This document shows, one piece after another, positions 1 through 11,948 of a stretch of 64,000 nucleotides of DNA; the first letter of the stretch is position 1; each line of letters begins with the position of its first letter. Position numbers and translations under genes: made by a program. The stretch is taken from positions 372,001 through 436,000 of the forward strand of contig NZ_JABFTX010000004.1 in the NCBI RefSeq assembly GCF_021404305.1. Direction: 5' to 3'. The notes beneath the pieces were generated by a model. The model saw nothing but the letters and a program-made list of their open reading frames with translations, ran no database searches and was not told where the DNA came from. The stretch is from Billgrantia ethanolica. GTDB taxonomy: Bacteria > Pseudomonadota > Gammaproteobacteria > Pseudomonadales > Halomonadaceae.

Positions 1-207
1 GCGCTAGGGTTGGATAGCCTGGAAGGCAGCTGGATAGTGGGCGACAGTCTACGCGACCTGCAGGCAGGAGAAGCAATGGGCTGTCGCTCCGTGCTCGTGC
101 GCACCGGCAAGGGCAGCCGCACCGAAACGAAAGGCGCGGGATTGGAAAACGCAAAAATTTTCAATGACCTGGCGACGTTTACCGATTGGCTTCTGAGCCA
201 GGGCTAG
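1..207 (+). CDS. gmhB: D-glycero-beta-D-manno-heptose-1,7-bisphosphate 7-phosphatase, C-terminal end (partial)
   Basis: The reading frame is open from the first base and ends at a TAG. The visible 68 residues contain WIVGDSLRDLQAG followed by GCRSVLVRTGKG, which is the last HAD-superfamily motif (GDxxxD) and the C-terminal strand typical of GmhB. GmhB removes the C7 phosphate of heptose bisphosphate in LPS inner-core precursor synthesis in the cytoplasm. The upstream catalytic DxD motif lies outside the window, so another HAD phosphatase of the same class cannot be excluded. The gene converges on gyrB and shares a bidirectional terminator with it. Confidence 0.7.
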   Translation, partial: ALGLDSLEGSWIVGDSLRDLQAGEAMGCRSVLVRTGKGSRTETKGAGLENAKIFNDLATFTDWLLSQG

Positions 208-281
208 GCGCTTTACGAGAACAAGGCCGATAACAGCTGTACTAGGAAATCTGGACGTTACGCCTTTACCTGGCACATATG

Positions 282-313
282 AAAAAGCCGACCTCCGAAG
301 GGTCGGCTTTTTT
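282..313. terminator. Bidirectional rho-independent terminator between gmhB and gyrB
   Basis: An 8-bp perfect stem (AGCCGACC at 286-293 with GGTCGGCT at 301-308) with a 7-nt loop is flanked by an A-run on the left and a T-run on the right. It can therefore terminate both the plus-strand gmhB transcript and the minus-strand gyrB transcript. Confidence 0.85.
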
Positions 314-348
314 CCGCTTATGCCACTCACTGCCAGGCAGAGCAGCGA

Positions 349-364
349 TGTTTCACGTGAAACA
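349..364. other. parS centromere site 1
   Basis: A 16-bp perfect palindrome TGTTTCACGTGAAACA, identical to the chromosomal parS consensus bound by ParB/Spo0J. It lies just beyond the 3' end of gyrB. ParA and ParB are encoded about 45 kb away in this window (45716 and 46538). Confidence 0.9.
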
Positions 365-378
365 TCGCCGAACTCGCA

Positions 379-2802
<2,424 letters not shown>

Positions 2803-3927
2803 CTACTCCATGATGAAGTCTATCTGTGCCTCTGACCCTAGCTGCCCCGCTGCGGAAGCCGCTTGTTTCACGTGAAACATCGCGATGGGCGTCTGGGGCT
2901 CCCATGGCCCCGCCAGGGCATCGTGTTCGACACTCGTGATGAATGCCTGGCAGCGCATCGACTCGAGCAGGCGACAAAAGACGCGCCGATGCTCGGCATC
3001 GAGCTCTGCAGGCAAGTCGTCGATCAGGTAAAGACAGTTACGCCCTGTCGACAGCTCAAGCAGCCTTCCTTGCGCCAGCTTGAGCGCACTCACTACCAGT
3101 TTCTGCTGTCCGCGGGACAGCACCTCCACGGCAGGCCGTCGCCCCAGCCGGATTCTGAGATCGGCACGCTGGGGTCCATGCTGCGTGAAGCCCACATGAA
3201 AATCCTGCTCGCGACCCTGCTCGAGCACGTCGTGCAGATCGCGCTGCTTGTCCCAGCCGCGGGAGTAGCGCAGACGCAAATCAGGCAGCTGGATCAGCCG
3301 GCCGAGAGTCTCCTCGAATACCGGCACGAAGCTCGTCATCCATTCGCGGCGCAGCACATCGACGCGCTCTCCCCAGTGGGCCAGCTCCTGCTCCCAGGCA
3401 GCCAGACTACTGACGTCCATTCTATCACGCCTGAGGAGCGCATTCCGATGCTTCAGCGCACGCTTGGCGCGGCGCCAAGCGTCGTAGAAGTCGTGTTTCA
3501 CGTGAAACACACCCCAGTCGAGAAACTCTCTTCGTCCGGCCGGCGCACCCTCGAGCAGGCGGAAGGCATCGGGATTGACTAGCTGCAGTGGAAGGGCCTC
3601 GATCAGCTGTGCCAGCCTGGGTACCCGCTCCCCCGCCATGCGCATTTCGAGCTCGCCGCCTTCACGCTCCCGGCGTATGCCGATGGGTACGGGCGGTGTA
3701 CCTTCGAGCCGGGCAAACAGCGTCATCTCCGCTGCATCATGGGCAATCGCATGCTTCAGCTGCCGCGTGCGGAAAGACCGCCCCATGCCCAGGATGTGCA
3801 GTCCCTCGAGCACGCTGGTCTTGCCACTACCGTTGCGCCCAACGATCAGGTTGATACCGGGGCTCGGCGTGACATCGAGCGGGGCCAGATTTCGCAAGCC
3901 GGTGAAGGCCAGGCGTTCGATCAGCAT
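2803..3927 (-). CDS. recF: DNA replication and repair protein RecF
   Basis: SMC-like ATPase that loads RecA at single-strand gaps through RecOR. The protein has 374 residues from the ATG at 3927 (MLIERLAFTGLRNL); a longer frame from a TTG at 3954 would add nine unlikely residues. Visible motifs are Walker A GRNGSGKTSVLEGL near residue 36, the ABC-type signature LSRGQQK, and Walker B LIDDLPAELD near the C terminus. Two parS palindromes lie inside the coding sequence, where they encode FHVK-type tetrapeptides. A 150-nt gap separates it from dnaN upstream; gyrB follows after 3 nt. Confidence 0.95.
   Translation of the reverse strand: MLIERLAFTGLRNLAPLDVTPSPGINLIVGRNGSGKTSVLEGLHILGMGRSFRTRQLKHAIAHDAAEMTLFARLEGTPPVPIGIRREREGGELEMRMAGERVPRLAQLIEALPLQLVNPDAFRLLEGAPAGRREFLDWGVFHVKHDFYDAWRRAKRALKHRNALLRRDRMDVSSLAAWEQELAHWGERVDVLRREWMTSFVPVFEETLGRLIQLPDLRLRYSRGWDKQRDLHDVLEQGREQDFHVGFTQHGPQRADLRIRLGRRPAVEVLSRGQQKLVVSALKLAQGRLLELSTGRNCLYLIDDLPAELDAEHRRVFCRLLESMRCQAFITSVEHDALAGPWEPQTPIAMFHVKQAASAAGQLGSEAQIDFIME
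2864..2879. other. parS centromere site 2, inside recF
   Basis: Perfect TGTTTCACGTGAAACA palindrome within the 3' part of recF. It is translated in the recF frame as part of MFHVKQ, so protein and centromere functions share the same bases. Confidence 0.9.
3494..3509. other. parS centromere site 3, inside recF
   Basis: Third identical TGTTTCACGTGAAACA palindrome, about 630 bp from site 2. It is translated in recF as part of VFHVKH. A third parS copy in 3.2 kb makes this the likely ParB nucleation centre of the chromosome. Confidence 0.9.
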
Positions 3928-4077
3928 ACAACGTAGCGCAGGAGGGCGTGGCAACGGTACCCAGCCGGCATTCGCTGCGGCTGTGTACCCAGAGAGGAAA
4001 GAGCAGCGTTCGCGAGCCCGGCGATGCCCTGCACGCGCAGCGGTGCGAGAGTCGGCGCGAACACGAGGTCAGCGCTC

Positions 4078-5181
4078 CTAGAGGCGCATGGGCATGACGA
4101 CATACATGGCATCGCCGCCACCGGGCTCTTCCATCAAGGCGCTGCTATTGGAATCTGCAAGCGTCATCTGCACGCGGTCCTCTCCAATAACATTAAGAAC
4201 ATCAATGAGATAGCCAACATTAAAGCCAATTTCCAGCGAGTCGCCGCCATACTCGACCGCCACGTTTTCTTCGGCTTCTTCCTGCTCGGGGTTGTTGGCC
4301 ATGACCTGCAGATTGCCCTCCTGCAGATGCAGGCGCACGCCGCGATACTTCTCGTTGGAGAGAATGGAGGTGCGCGAGAGTACCTGGCGCAGCTCGGCGC
4401 GCTCGGCAATGAAGACCTTGTCGCCGCCGCGCGGCACCACACGCTCGTAGTCGGGGAACTTGCCATCGACCAGCTTCGAGGTGAAGGTGAAATCGCCAGT
4501 ATGGGCACGCACATGGCTCGCGCTGAGCGTCAGCGTCACCGGCTCGTCGCTGTCGTCGAGCAGCCGTACCAGCTCCAGCACACCCTTGCGCGGCACGATC
4601 AGCTTGCGCGCCGGCTCGACCTGGATCTCCGCCGAACGCGAGCAGACAGCCAGCCGGTGGCCGTCGGTGGCCACGGTACGCACCAAGCCTGAACGCAGCT
4701 CCAGCAGCATGCCGTTGAGGTAGTAGCGCACGTCCTGCTGGGCCATGGCAAAGGAGGTGGCATCGATCAAGTGCTTGAGCGTGCCGCGCGGCAGGCTCAG
4801 CTCGACGTCGCCGGCGCTATCCTCGATGTTGGGGAACTCCGCCACCGGCAGCGTCGACAAGGTGAAGCGGGAGCGGCCGCTGCGCAGCACAGCGCGACCA
4901 TCCTCCAGGCTGAACTGCAGCTCGGCCTGATCGGGCAGCGACTTGCAGATGTCCATCAGCTTGCGGGCAGGCACGGTGATGGCTCCCGGCACTTCGACCA
5001 GAGAGGCGGCCGTACGACCGATGAGTTCGACCTCGAGGTCGGTCCCGGTGAGTGCTACCTGATCCTGATCGACCTGAATCAGCACGTTGGACAGCACCGG
5101 CAAGGTCTGGCGGCGCTCCACCACGCCAGCCACCAACGCCAGCGGCCGCAGCAGCGCTTCACGGGTAATGGAAAATCTCAT
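4078..5181 (-). CDS. dnaN: DNA polymerase III sliding clamp (beta subunit)
   Basis: Homodimeric processivity clamp, 367 residues, the usual length of about 366. It begins MRFSITREALLRPLALVAGV and ends in the MPMRL peptide, the conserved C terminus of bacterial beta clamps that forms part of the protein-binding pocket. Three clamp subdomains of about 120 residues each are apparent. It lies 69 nt downstream of dnaA and upstream of recF. Confidence 0.97.
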   Translation of the reverse strand: MRFSITREALLRPLALVAGVVERRQTLPVLSNVLIQVDQDQVALTGTDLEVELIGRTAASLVEVPGAITVPARKLMDICKSLPDQAELQFSLEDGRAVLRSGRSRFTLSTLPVAEFPNIEDSAGDVELSLPRGTLKHLIDATSFAMAQQDVRYYLNGMLLELRSGLVRTVATDGHRLAVCSRSAEIQVEPARKLIVPRKGVLELVRLLDDSDEPVTLTLSASHVRAHTGDFTFTSKLVDGKFPDYERVVPRGGDKVFIAERAELRQVLSRTSILSNEKYRGVRLHLQEGNLQVMANNPEQEEAEENVAVEYGGDSLEIGFNVGYLIDVLNVIGEDRVQMTLADSNSSALMEEPGGGDAMYVVMPMRL

Positions 5182-5250
5182 GTCGGCTCCACGTCTAGTC
5201 CTGTAGATGGGTGTCGGGCATTGATGTCAGACGTCCTGGCGAGCCTGCGC

Positions 5251-6723
5251 TCAGCTGGTCAATAGCCGCAGCAGGTTCTTGTAGTCCTCGCGGATGTCCG
5301 CGCTCTCTTCCTGTAGTGACTGCACCTTGCGGCAGGCATGCAATACCGTCGTGTGATCGCGGCCGCCGAAGGCATCGCCAATTTCCGGCAGGCTGTGGTT
5401 GGTCAACTCCTTGGCTAGTGCCATGGCGACCTGACGCGGCCTGGCCACCGATCTCGAACGGCGCTTGGAGAGCAGGTCGGCGAGCTTGATCTTGTAGTAC
5501 TCGGCCACGGTGCGCTGGATGTTGTCGACGCCGACCTGCTTGTCCTGCAGCGCCAGCAGATCCTTCAACGACTCGCGAATGAAATCCTGGGTGATGGGCT
5601 TGCCCATGAAATGGGAGTCGGCAATGACTTTTTTCAGCGCTCCCTCCAGCTCACGCACGTTGGAGCGAATTTTCTGGGCAATGAAGAAAGCGGCGTCGTG
5701 AGGCAGATCCACCTTGGCCTGATCCGCCTTCTTCATCAGGATGGCGACCCGAGTTTCCAGCTCCGGCGGCTCGATGGCCACGGTAAGGCCCCAGCCGAAG
5801 CGCGACTTGAGCCGCTCCTCGACGCCGCTGATCTCCTTGGGATAGCGGTCCGAGGTGAGGATCATCTGCTGACCGCCCTCGAGCAAGGCATTGAAAGTGT
5901 GAAAGAACTCCTCCTGGGAGCGCTCCTTGCCGGCGAAGAACTGAATGTCGTCGATCAGCAGCGCATCGACGCTGCGATAGAAACGCTTGAAATCGTTGAT
6001 GGCATTGAGCTGCAGCGCCTTGACCATGTCCGCCACGAAGCGCTCGGAGTGCAGATAGACCACCCGCGCATTCTCGCGCCGCGCGGCCAGGGCATTACCC
6101 ACGGCATGCATCAGGTGGGTCTTGCCCAGACCGACGCCACCGTAGAGGAACAGTGGGTTGTAGGCACCACCGGGGTTCTCCGAGACCTGCCGCGAGGCGG
6201 CCCGAGCCAGCTGGTTGGACTTGCCCTCGACGAAGGTTTCGAAGGTGAAGCTGGGGTTGAGCCCGCTGCTGTGCTTGAGGCTACCCTCGACCTGCACTTC
6301 GCGCTCGCTGCCGGAACGCCGCGCCGTGCCGCCCTCCTCGCGCAGCTGATCGATCTCACGCTCATCGCCGATGTCGCCGCGAGGCGGCACCTGAACGGCA
6401 GGCGCCAAGGGGGAGTGAGGATTGGCCGAGACAGGAGCCCCGAGTTCGCGCGTCTGGGGCTTGACCGCCGCCACCTTGCGACTGCCCACGGCCAGTACCA
6501 CCCGCGGCGGTTTGGCAGGCGCCAGCTCCCTGAGCAGCTCATTGATGCGCTTGGCATACTTGTCGCCGACCCAATCACGTACGAAACGGTTGGGCGCCAG
6601 CAGCCGCAGCTCGTTGGCTTCGCCCTCCTCGGCCTGCAGAGGGCGAATCCATGTATTGAACTGCTGGGCGTTCAGCTCGTCCTGCAGATAATCCAGACAC
6701 TGTTGCCAGAGAGCAAGAGACAC
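5251..6723 (-). CDS. dnaA: Chromosomal replication initiator protein DnaA
   Basis: AAA+ initiator that binds 9-bp DnaA boxes and melts the origin; 490 residues. Domain I begins [20 protein letters not shown], domain II is a proline-rich linker, and domain III has Walker [11 protein letters not shown] and Walker B LLIDDIQF. Domain IV has the box-recognition signature [16 protein letters not shown]. The start is GTG at 6723, preceded by a good GGTGAGG Shine-Dalgarno. It is transcribed away from the oriC-like region. Its promoter carries a perfect DnaA box over the -35 element, which points to autoregulation. Confidence 0.98.
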   Translation of the reverse strand: MSLALWQQCLDYLQDELNAQQFNTWIRPLQAEEGEANELRLLAPNRFVRDWVGDKYAKRINELLRELAPAKPPRVVLAVGSRKVAAVKPQTRELGAPVSANPHSPLAPAVQVPPRGDIGDEREIDQLREEGGTARRSGSEREVQVEGSLKHSSGLNPSFTFETFVEGKSNQLARAASRQVSENPGGAYNPLFLYGGVGLGKTHLMHAVGNALAARRENARVVYLHSERFVADMVKALQLNAINDFKRFYRSVDALLIDDIQFFAGKERSQEEFFHTFNALLEGGQQMILTSDRYPKEISGVEERLKSRFGWGLTVAIEPPELETRVAILMKKADQAKVDLPHDAAFFIAQKIRSNVRELEGALKKVIADSHFMGKPITQDFIRESLKDLLALQDKQVGVDNIQRTVAEYYKIKLADLLSKRRSRSVARPRQVAMALAKELTNHSLPEIGDAFGGRDHTTVLHACRKVQSLQEESADIREDYKNLLRLLTS

Positions 6724-7111
6724 TCGACCTCACCATGACCCGTTGATGCGTGACCGGACATTGTATCCTTCGCCCGCCGGGTTATCCACAGCGGAAAACC
6801 CCGCAAAACAGCTGTGGAAAAGCTCAGGTGGCACCGGTGATCATCCTGTCCATCAATGGCGGACCACCCCAGGCTGTGGATGAGTCGGGCAACCATCAAC
6901 AGCCAAGTCACAGCATGAACACGCCTTTCCCCACGCTTTTCCACAGAACCGGGCATCAGACAATCCTCTGATCAGAATGGGAAATACCACCTTATCAACA
7001 GAATTGATCCCCACCATTAGTCACAATAGCTTCAAGAAAACCTCTTATGATGATTGCTCTAGCGCCGTTCTCTGCGGATACCCTGCGATGATGCGGGAAG
7101 GTGAGGAACAA
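6724..7111. other. oriC: Candidate replication origin (oriC) between dnaA and rpmH
   Basis: This intergenic stretch carries DnaA-box-like 9-mers. There is one perfect TTATCCACA at 6782-6790. TTTTCCACA occurs at 6937-6945, and as its complement at 6813-6821. TCATCCACA (complement) is at 6875-6883 and TTATCAACA at 6992-7000. The part from about 6960 to 7070 is clearly more AT-rich than the flanks and could be the unwinding element. The dnaA-rpmH position is where the pseudomonad oriC lies. A second box cluster sits upstream of mnmG (42656-43058), so which one fires is not settled by sequence alone. Confidence 0.7.
6760..6788 (-). promoter_or_regulatory. dnaA promoter with an overlapping DnaA box
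   Basis: On the minus strand there is a -10 TACAAT (6760-6765), a 17-nt spacer and a -35 TGGATA (6783-6788). The -10 lies 36 nt upstream of the GTG start. The perfect box TGTGGATAA (6782-6790, minus strand) covers the -35, so bound DnaA would block RNA polymerase, as in classical dnaA autorepression. Confidence 0.6.
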
Positions 7112-7140
7112 TTGCGTCGGGCAGCCGAAGTCTCTACAAT
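7112..7140 (+). promoter_or_regulatory. Sigma-70 type promoter of rpmH-rnpA-yidC
   Basis: TTGCGT (7112-7117), a 17-nt spacer and TACAAT (7135-7140), about 96 nt upstream of rpmH. This is a close match to the consensus and reads away from dnaA. Confidence 0.65.
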
Positions 7141-7236
7141 TTCCGGTCTTGAACCGAATCTGCCCCTGGTTCCAGTCGGGAATCAGGGCATTCCTGTAAG
7201 ACGATCCGTCAACAAACCACGTGGGAATCAAGAGTT

Positions 7237-7371
7237 ATGAAACGCACCTTTCAACCCAGCGTTCTGAAGCGCAAGCGTGTCCACGGCTTCCGTGCTCGCA
7301 TGGCTACCAAGAATGGTCGTGCCGTTCTGGCTCGCCGCCGCGCCAAGGGCCGCAAGCGTCTGAGCGCCTGA
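7237..7371 (+). CDS. rpmH: 50S ribosomal protein L34
   Basis: A 44-residue, strongly basic protein starting [18 protein letters not shown] and ending [10 protein letters not shown], the invariant pattern of bacterial L34. The ATG follows an AAGAGTT stretch. It lies 7 nt upstream of rnpA, in the almost universal rpmH-rnpA pair, and is the first gene after the origin candidate. Confidence 0.97.
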   Translation: MKRTFQPSVLKRKRVHGFRARMATKNGRAVLARRRAKGRKRLSA

Positions 7372-7378
7372 TCGCGGA

Positions 7379-7756
7379 TTGCGCGTGTCCGGTCATGGTT
7401 TCCCCAAACAGCTGCGATTGCTGACAGCCGGGGATTATCGAAACGTTTTCGATCACGCGGCACTCAAGGTACATGGCAAGGGGCTGATGGCCCTGGCGTG
7501 CCCAAATGGACTGGACCACCCCCGCCTTGGCCTGGTCATCAGCAAGAAGAACGTCCGCAGAGCCGTGGATCGCAACTGCCTGAAGCGTGTGGCGCGCGAG
7601 TCCTTACGCCTGCGCCAGGGCTCATTACCCGCCGTGGATATCGTCCTGCTGGCACGTCGCGGCGCGAGCGAACTGGACAAGGCCACGCTGCATCGCCAGC
7701 TTTTCGGCATGTGGCGGCGCCTGGAGCGTGACGCGCAGAAGTCGATGACCTCCTGA
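7379..7756 (+). CDS. rnpA: Ribonuclease P protein component
   Basis: Basic protein of up to 125 residues that assists the RNase P RNA in tRNA 5' maturation. The family motif around RNCLKRVARESLRL is present (residues about 60-75), after GLVISKKNVRRAVD. The frame opens with TTG at 7379; GTG at 7385 is an alternative start, and no in-frame ATG exists near the N terminus. The yidD gene that often overlaps the end of rnpA is missing: only 117 nt separate rnpA from yidC. Confidence 0.93.
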   Translation: MRVSGHGFPKQLRLLTAGDYRNVFDHAALKVHGKGLMALACPNGLDHPRLGLVISKKNVRRAVDRNCLKRVARESLRLRQGSLPAVDIVLLARRGASELDKATLHRQLFGMWRRLERDAQKSMTS

Positions 7757-7786
7757 CCGGATGCGGTGTTAGTCTCCGCTTCGATG

Positions 7787-7802
7787 GCCTGCCTCGGCAG
7801 GC
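7787..7802. repeat. GC hairpin of a recurring CTGCCTCGGCAG family (copy 1)
   Basis: A 7-bp perfect inverted repeat GCCTGCC-TC-GGCAGGC in the rnpA-yidC gap. The same core recurs after yidC (9579-9602) and, with one changed loop base, upstream of atpI (47615-47630). No T-run follows, so it is not a standard terminator. Confidence 0.5.
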
Positions 7803-7873
7803 TGTCGCCCTCTTTCACATGGCAGCGGATCTCGTTCCAGCGGCATGTTCACTACCCACCGGGCAGAACCCTC

Positions 7874-9559
7874 ATGGACGTAAAACGACTCCTATTGCTG
7901 ATTCCACTGGCCGTGCTCACCTACCTGCTGGTGGTACAGTGGAACCAGGATTATGGCCAGGTTGCTCCTGAGCCAGATGCTCCCACCATCACCGCCCCGG
8001 CCCCTGGGGACACGCAAGCGCCCGATGACGACGCGCTGGCCGTGCCTGCCGCCCCCCAGGCGGAGCAGGAGATGACCGGCGACATGCCGGCGGAATCTGC
8101 CGAGCCGACCAGCGCCCGCGACCTGGTCGCCGTGGTGACCGACGTGCTCGACGTGCGCATCGATCCCCAGGGGGGAGACATCGTTTATGCGGCACTGCCC
8201 CGCCATCGCATGACGCTGGGCTCGGACCGCCCCTACGTGCTGCTCTCGGACAGCGAGACACGCAGCTATGTGGCCCGCTCGGGCCTGCAGCTGGACGGCC
8301 AAGGTGGACGCATCAGCTTCTCTCCGGAGAACACCAGCTATCGCCTGGCCGACGGCGAGGGTCGCCTCGACGTGGACCTGCACGGCGAAGTGAACGGCGT
8401 CGACGTGATCAAGCGCTTCTCCTTCGAGCGCGGCAGCTATGCGGTCGAGGTCAGCTACTACCTGGCCAACAACACCGAAGCGCCGGTCACCGCCCGTTTC
8501 ATCGGTCAGCTGGCCAGGGACAACAGCCCCGATCCCTCGGCGGGCGTTGCGCTGGGCATGAGCTCCTATCTGGGTGCGGCCTACTCATCGCCGGACGAGC
8601 GGTACCAGAAGGTCGATTTCGACGACATCCAGCGCGGTCGTTTCAACAACCGCGACGTCCAGGGCGGCTGGGTCGCGATCATCCAGCACTATTTCGTCTC
8701 GGCCTGGGCACCGCCCCAGAACCAGCAGAACCTGCAGTACGCCACCACCGACTCGCGCAACCGCAACGTCGCGGCATTCGCCGGCCCGGTGACCACGGTG
8801 GCGGCAGACGGAGAGGCGCGCCTGGGTGCCACACTCTACGTGGGCCCCAAGGTTCAGGATTATCTCGAGCAGGTCGCTCCGCATCTGCGCCTGACCGTCG
8901 ATTACGGCTGGCTGTGGTTCATCGCCAACCCGCTGTTCTGGCTGCTCGACCAGATCCATAACCTGGTGGGCAACTGGGGCTGGTCCATCGTCTTCCTGAC
9001 CATCCTGGTCAAGCTGGCCATGTGGCCGCTCTCCGCCAAGGCCTACAAGTCGATGGCCCGCATGCGCAAGCTGGGCCCGGAGATGCAGCGCCTGAAGGAG
9101 CAGTATGGCGATGATCGCCAGAAGATGTCCCAGGAGATGATGAAGTTCTACCAGAAGGAGAAGATCAATCCTCTGGGCGGCTGCCTGCCGATCCTGGTGC
9201 AGATGCCGGTGTTTATCGCCCTCTACTGGATGCTGCTGGAGTCGGTGGAGCTGCGCCACGCGCCCTTCATGTTCTGGATCCAGGATCTGTCGATGAAGGA
9301 CCCCTTCTTCATCCTGCCGATCCTGATGGGCGTGTCGATGTACGTGCAGCAGCTGCTCAACCCGACGCCTCCGGACCCCATGCAGGCGAAGATCATGAAG
9401 ATGCTGCCTATCGTCTTCACCTTCTTCTTCCTGTGGTTCCCGGCAGGCCTGGTGATCTACTGGGTGGTCAACAACATCATCTCGATCGCGCAGCAGTATG
9501 CCATCACCCGCAAGATCGAGAACGACCCCAGCGTCGGCAAGGGCTTGAAGACCAAGTAA
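7874..9559 (+). CDS. yidC: Membrane protein insertase YidC
   Basis: Inner-membrane insertase for Sec-dependent and Sec-independent proteins, including ATP synthase subunit c; 561 residues from ATG 7874 ([19 protein letters not shown]). It has an N-terminal membrane anchor, a large periplasmic domain (about residues 30-340) typical of Gram-negative YidC, then the conserved five-helix core with [20 protein letters not shown]. The in-frame extension upstream to 7766 has no homology-like features. It follows rnpA and precedes mnmE, with a hairpin on each side. Confidence 0.97.
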   Translation: MDVKRLLLLIPLAVLTYLLVVQWNQDYGQVAPEPDAPTITAPAPGDTQAPDDDALAVPAAPQAEQEMTGDMPAESAEPTSARDLVAVVTDVLDVRIDPQGGDIVYAALPRHRMTLGSDRPYVLLSDSETRSYVARSGLQLDGQGGRISFSPENTSYRLADGEGRLDVDLHGEVNGVDVIKRFSFERGSYAVEVSYYLANNTEAPVTARFIGQLARDNSPDPSAGVALGMSSYLGAAYSSPDERYQKVDFDDIQRGRFNNRDVQGGWVAIIQHYFVSAWAPPQNQQNLQYATTDSRNRNVAAFAGPVTTVAADGEARLGATLYVGPKVQDYLEQVAPHLRLTVDYGWLWFIANPLFWLLDQIHNLVGNWGWSIVFLTILVKLAMWPLSAKAYKSMARMRKLGPEMQRLKEQYGDDRQKMSQEMMKFYQKEKINPLGGCLPILVQMPVFIALYWMLLESVELRHAPFMFWIQDLSMKDPFFILPILMGVSMYVQQLLNPTPPDPMQAKIMKMLPIVFTFFFLWFPAGLVIYWVVNNIISIAQQYAITRKIENDPSVGKGLKTK

Positions 9560-9578
9560 CCCTGTCGCGGCACTACCT

Positions 9579-9602
9579 GGACCCCTGCCTCGGCAGGGGT
9601 CC
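9579..9602. repeat. GC hairpin of the CTGCCTCGGCAG family (copy 2)
   Basis: An 11-bp perfect stem (9579-9589 with 9592-9602) around a TC loop, in the yidC-mnmE gap. It may partially terminate or stabilise the yidC transcript; there is no T-run. Confidence 0.55.
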
Positions 9603-9635
9603 GGCGTTTGGGGCTCATCAGCGAGGAAAAAGCGC

Positions 9636-11006
9636 ATGGCCGAGCGGCTCTACCATCAGGACACCATCGCCGCGCTGGCCACGCCGCCAGGGCGCGGCGG
9701 GGTCGGTATCATTCGCGTCTCGGGCCCTCTGTGCGCCACGATCGCCGAGGCCGTGGTGGGTCACCTCCCGGAGCAGCGCCGCGCCCACTACGGCCCCTTC
9801 CATGGCGCTGCCGGCATCATCGACGAAGGCATTGCCCTCTATTTTGCCGGGCCGCACTCCTTCACCGGCGAGGACGTGCTCGAGCTGCAGGGGCACGGCG
9901 GACCGGTGATCATGGACCTGCTGCTGGAGCGCTGCGTTCAGCTCGGTGCCCGCCTGGCCCGCCCGGGGGAGTTCTCCGAACGCGCCTTTCTCAACGACAA
10001 GCTCGACCTGGCTCAGGCCGAGGCCATCGCCGACCTGATCGAGGCCAGTTCGAGAAGCGCCGCCGAGAACGCCCTGCGCTCGCTACAGGGGGAGTTCTCG
10101 CGCCGGGTGGCGAGCCTGGTGGACAAGCTCATCGAGCTGCGCATGTACGTCGAGGCGGCCATCGACTTCCCCGAGGAGGAGATCGACTTCCTGGCCGACG
10201 GCCGGGTCGCCGAGATGCTTGCCGCGGTGCAGGCGGAGCTAGCCGAGGTGCGCACCGCCGCCGGCCAGGGGGCGCTGATGCGTGAAGGCATGAACGTGGT
10301 GATCGCCGGGCGGCCCAATGCCGGCAAGTCGAGCCTGCTCAACGCCCTCACCGAACAGGAGACCGCCATCGTCACCGATATCGCTGGCACCACTCGCGAC
10401 GTGCTGCGTGAACACATTCATCTGGACGGCATGCCGCTGCACGTGATCGATACCGCGGGACTGCGCGACACGCCGGACGCAGTGGAACAGATCGGCGTGG
10501 CCCGGGCCTGGGCCGAGATCGAAAAGGCCGACCGCGTACTGCTGCTGGTGGATGCCGCCACCACCGCGGCGACCGATCCCATGGCGATCTGGCCGGAGTT
10601 CGTCGCCCGCCTGCCCGACCCGAACCGCCTGACCCTGGTGCGCAACAAGATCGATACCAGCCAGGAGCAGGCCGGCTACGACGGCGCCGACGCCACCCCG
10701 GTGATCCGCCTGTCGGCCCGCACCGGGGCAGGCCTGGAGAGCCTCAAGGCGCATCTCAAGGCGGTGATGGGATTCACCGCCACCACGGAGGGACGCTTCT
10801 CGGCCCGGCGCCGTCATCTGGACGCCCTGGACCGGGCGCAGCAAGCGCTTACCAACGGCGAGGAGCAGCTATCGGGCTACGGCGCCGGCGAACTGCTGGC
10901 GGAAGACCTGCGCGATGCCCAGCAGGCGCTGGGCGAGATCACCGGCGAGTTCAGCGCCGACGACCTGCTGGGAGAGATCTTCGGCAGCTTCTGCATCGGC
11001 AAGTAG
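9636..11006 (+). CDS. mnmE: tRNA uridine-5-carboxymethylaminomethyl modification GTPase MnmE
   Basis: Partner of MnmG in 5-carboxymethylaminomethyl modification of wobble uridine; 456 residues. The N-terminal formyl-THF-binding domain begins around [18 protein letters not shown]. The G domain has G1 [14 protein letters not shown] (about residue 223), G2/G3 IAGTTRD and DTAGLRD, and G4 NKID. The protein ends in the diagnostic CIGK motif. Its functional partner mnmG is 32 kb away here, separated by the matrix island. Confidence 0.97.
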   Translation: MAERLYHQDTIAALATPPGRGGVGIIRVSGPLCATIAEAVVGHLPEQRRAHYGPFHGAAGIIDEGIALYFAGPHSFTGEDVLELQGHGGPVIMDLLLERCVQLGARLARPGEFSERAFLNDKLDLAQAEAIADLIEASSRSAAENALRSLQGEFSRRVASLVDKLIELRMYVEAAIDFPEEEIDFLADGRVAEMLAAVQAELAEVRTAAGQGALMREGMNVVIAGRPNAGKSSLLNALTEQETAIVTDIAGTTRDVLREHIHLDGMPLHVIDTAGLRDTPDAVEQIGVARAWAEIEKADRVLLLVDAATTAATDPMAIWPEFVARLPDPNRLTLVRNKIDTSQEQAGYDGADATPVIRLSARTGAGLESLKAHLKAVMGFTATTEGRFSARRRHLDALDRAQQALTNGEEQLSGYGAGELLAEDLRDAQQALGEITGEFSADDLLGEIFGSFCIGK

Positions 11007-11011
11007 CCGCC

Positions 11012-11857
11012 CTACTCCCCCACCCACCAGTCGGCCCGGTAGCGGCTGGTCTCGCTCAGCCGCGACGTGACCCGCGCCATGGCGGCGGCAAGGCGCTCGT
11101 CCAGCCCCCAGGGCGGGTTCACCACCAGCATGCCGCTGCCGTACATGCCGCGCTCCTCGCCCGGATCGCGCAACATCAGTTCGCTGCGCCAGATCTTGCG
11201 CAGGCCGCCGTCGCGCAGCCGCTCCAGCAGTTCGAGATGACGCGCCGCAGGAAGCAGCGGATACCACACCAGCACCACCGCATGGCGCGCCTTGCGCATG
11301 GCGCCGAGCACGCTCTCGGCCACTTCGGCGTACTCGGCCTTCAGTTCATAGCTGGGGTCGAGCAGTGCGCACACCCTGGGCGTGGCCACCGGCAGCGCGG
11401 CGCTCAGCCCCGCCAGGCCATCGGCGTGGATGCGCCGCACGTTGGCCGGTAGCGCCTGCTGCGTCAGATGCTCGTGCTCCCCTGGATGCAGCTCGAACAG
11501 CTGCAAACGGTCGTCCCGCCGCAGCCGCTGGCTCAGCCACCAGGGCGAGCCCGGGTAGTGTTCGAGGCGGCCGGCAAGGGGCTGCAAAGCGGCGATCGCC
11601 TCCAGCCAGCCGGCCAGCAACGGCTCGTCGCTCAGCGACTCTCGCGCCTGCCACAGCGGCAACACGCCGTTGCGATACTCGCCCAGGCGCTGGGTCTCGC
11701 TCGCCTTCAGCGGATAGAGGCCGCGACCGGCATGGGTATCGAAGAAGGTGATCGGCGAACTCTTGCGCAGCAGATGATCGATGACTGCGTAGAGGGTGAG
11801 GTGCTTGTGGACGTCGGCGAAATTGCCGGCATGGTAGGCATGCTGATAGGAGAGCAT
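11012..11857 (-). CDS. rlmJ: 23S rRNA (adenine-2030-N6)-methyltransferase RlmJ
   Basis: SAM-dependent methyltransferase of 23S rRNA A2030; 281 residues. The N-terminal signature MLSYQHAYHAGNFADVHKH and TFFDTHAGRGLYPL are characteristic, and the catalytic DPSYE (variant of the DPPY motif) appears near residue 168. It converges on mnmE with 5 nt between stops. A terminator separates it from the upstream lipoprotein gene. Confidence 0.93.
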   Translation of the reverse strand: MLSYQHAYHAGNFADVHKHLTLYAVIDHLLRKSSPITFFDTHAGRGLYPLKASETQRLGEYRNGVLPLWQARESLSDEPLLAGWLEAIAALQPLAGRLEHYPGSPWWLSQRLRRDDRLQLFELHPGEHEHLTQQALPANVRRIHADGLAGLSAALPVATPRVCALLDPSYELKAEYAEVAESVLGAMRKARHAVVLVWYPLLPAARHLELLERLRDGGLRKIWRSELMLRDPGEERGMYGSGMLVVNPPWGLDERLAAAMARVTSRLSETSRYRADWWVGE

Positions 11858-11886
11858 GGCGAATCGCCTTCGGCTGGTACGGAACG

Positions 11887-11926
11887 AAAATGCACAGGCC
11901 CGTCACCTGAGCGATGACGGGCCTGT
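11887..11926 (-). terminator. Terminator downstream of the OmpA-type lipoprotein gene
   Basis: A 12-bp perfect stem (11894-11905 with 11915-11926), 9-nt loop, followed on the minus strand by GCATTTTCG. It ends the rdgB-hemW-lipoprotein unit. Confidence 0.7.
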
Positions 11927-11948
11927 CGACGCCACGGATACGTCGTGC

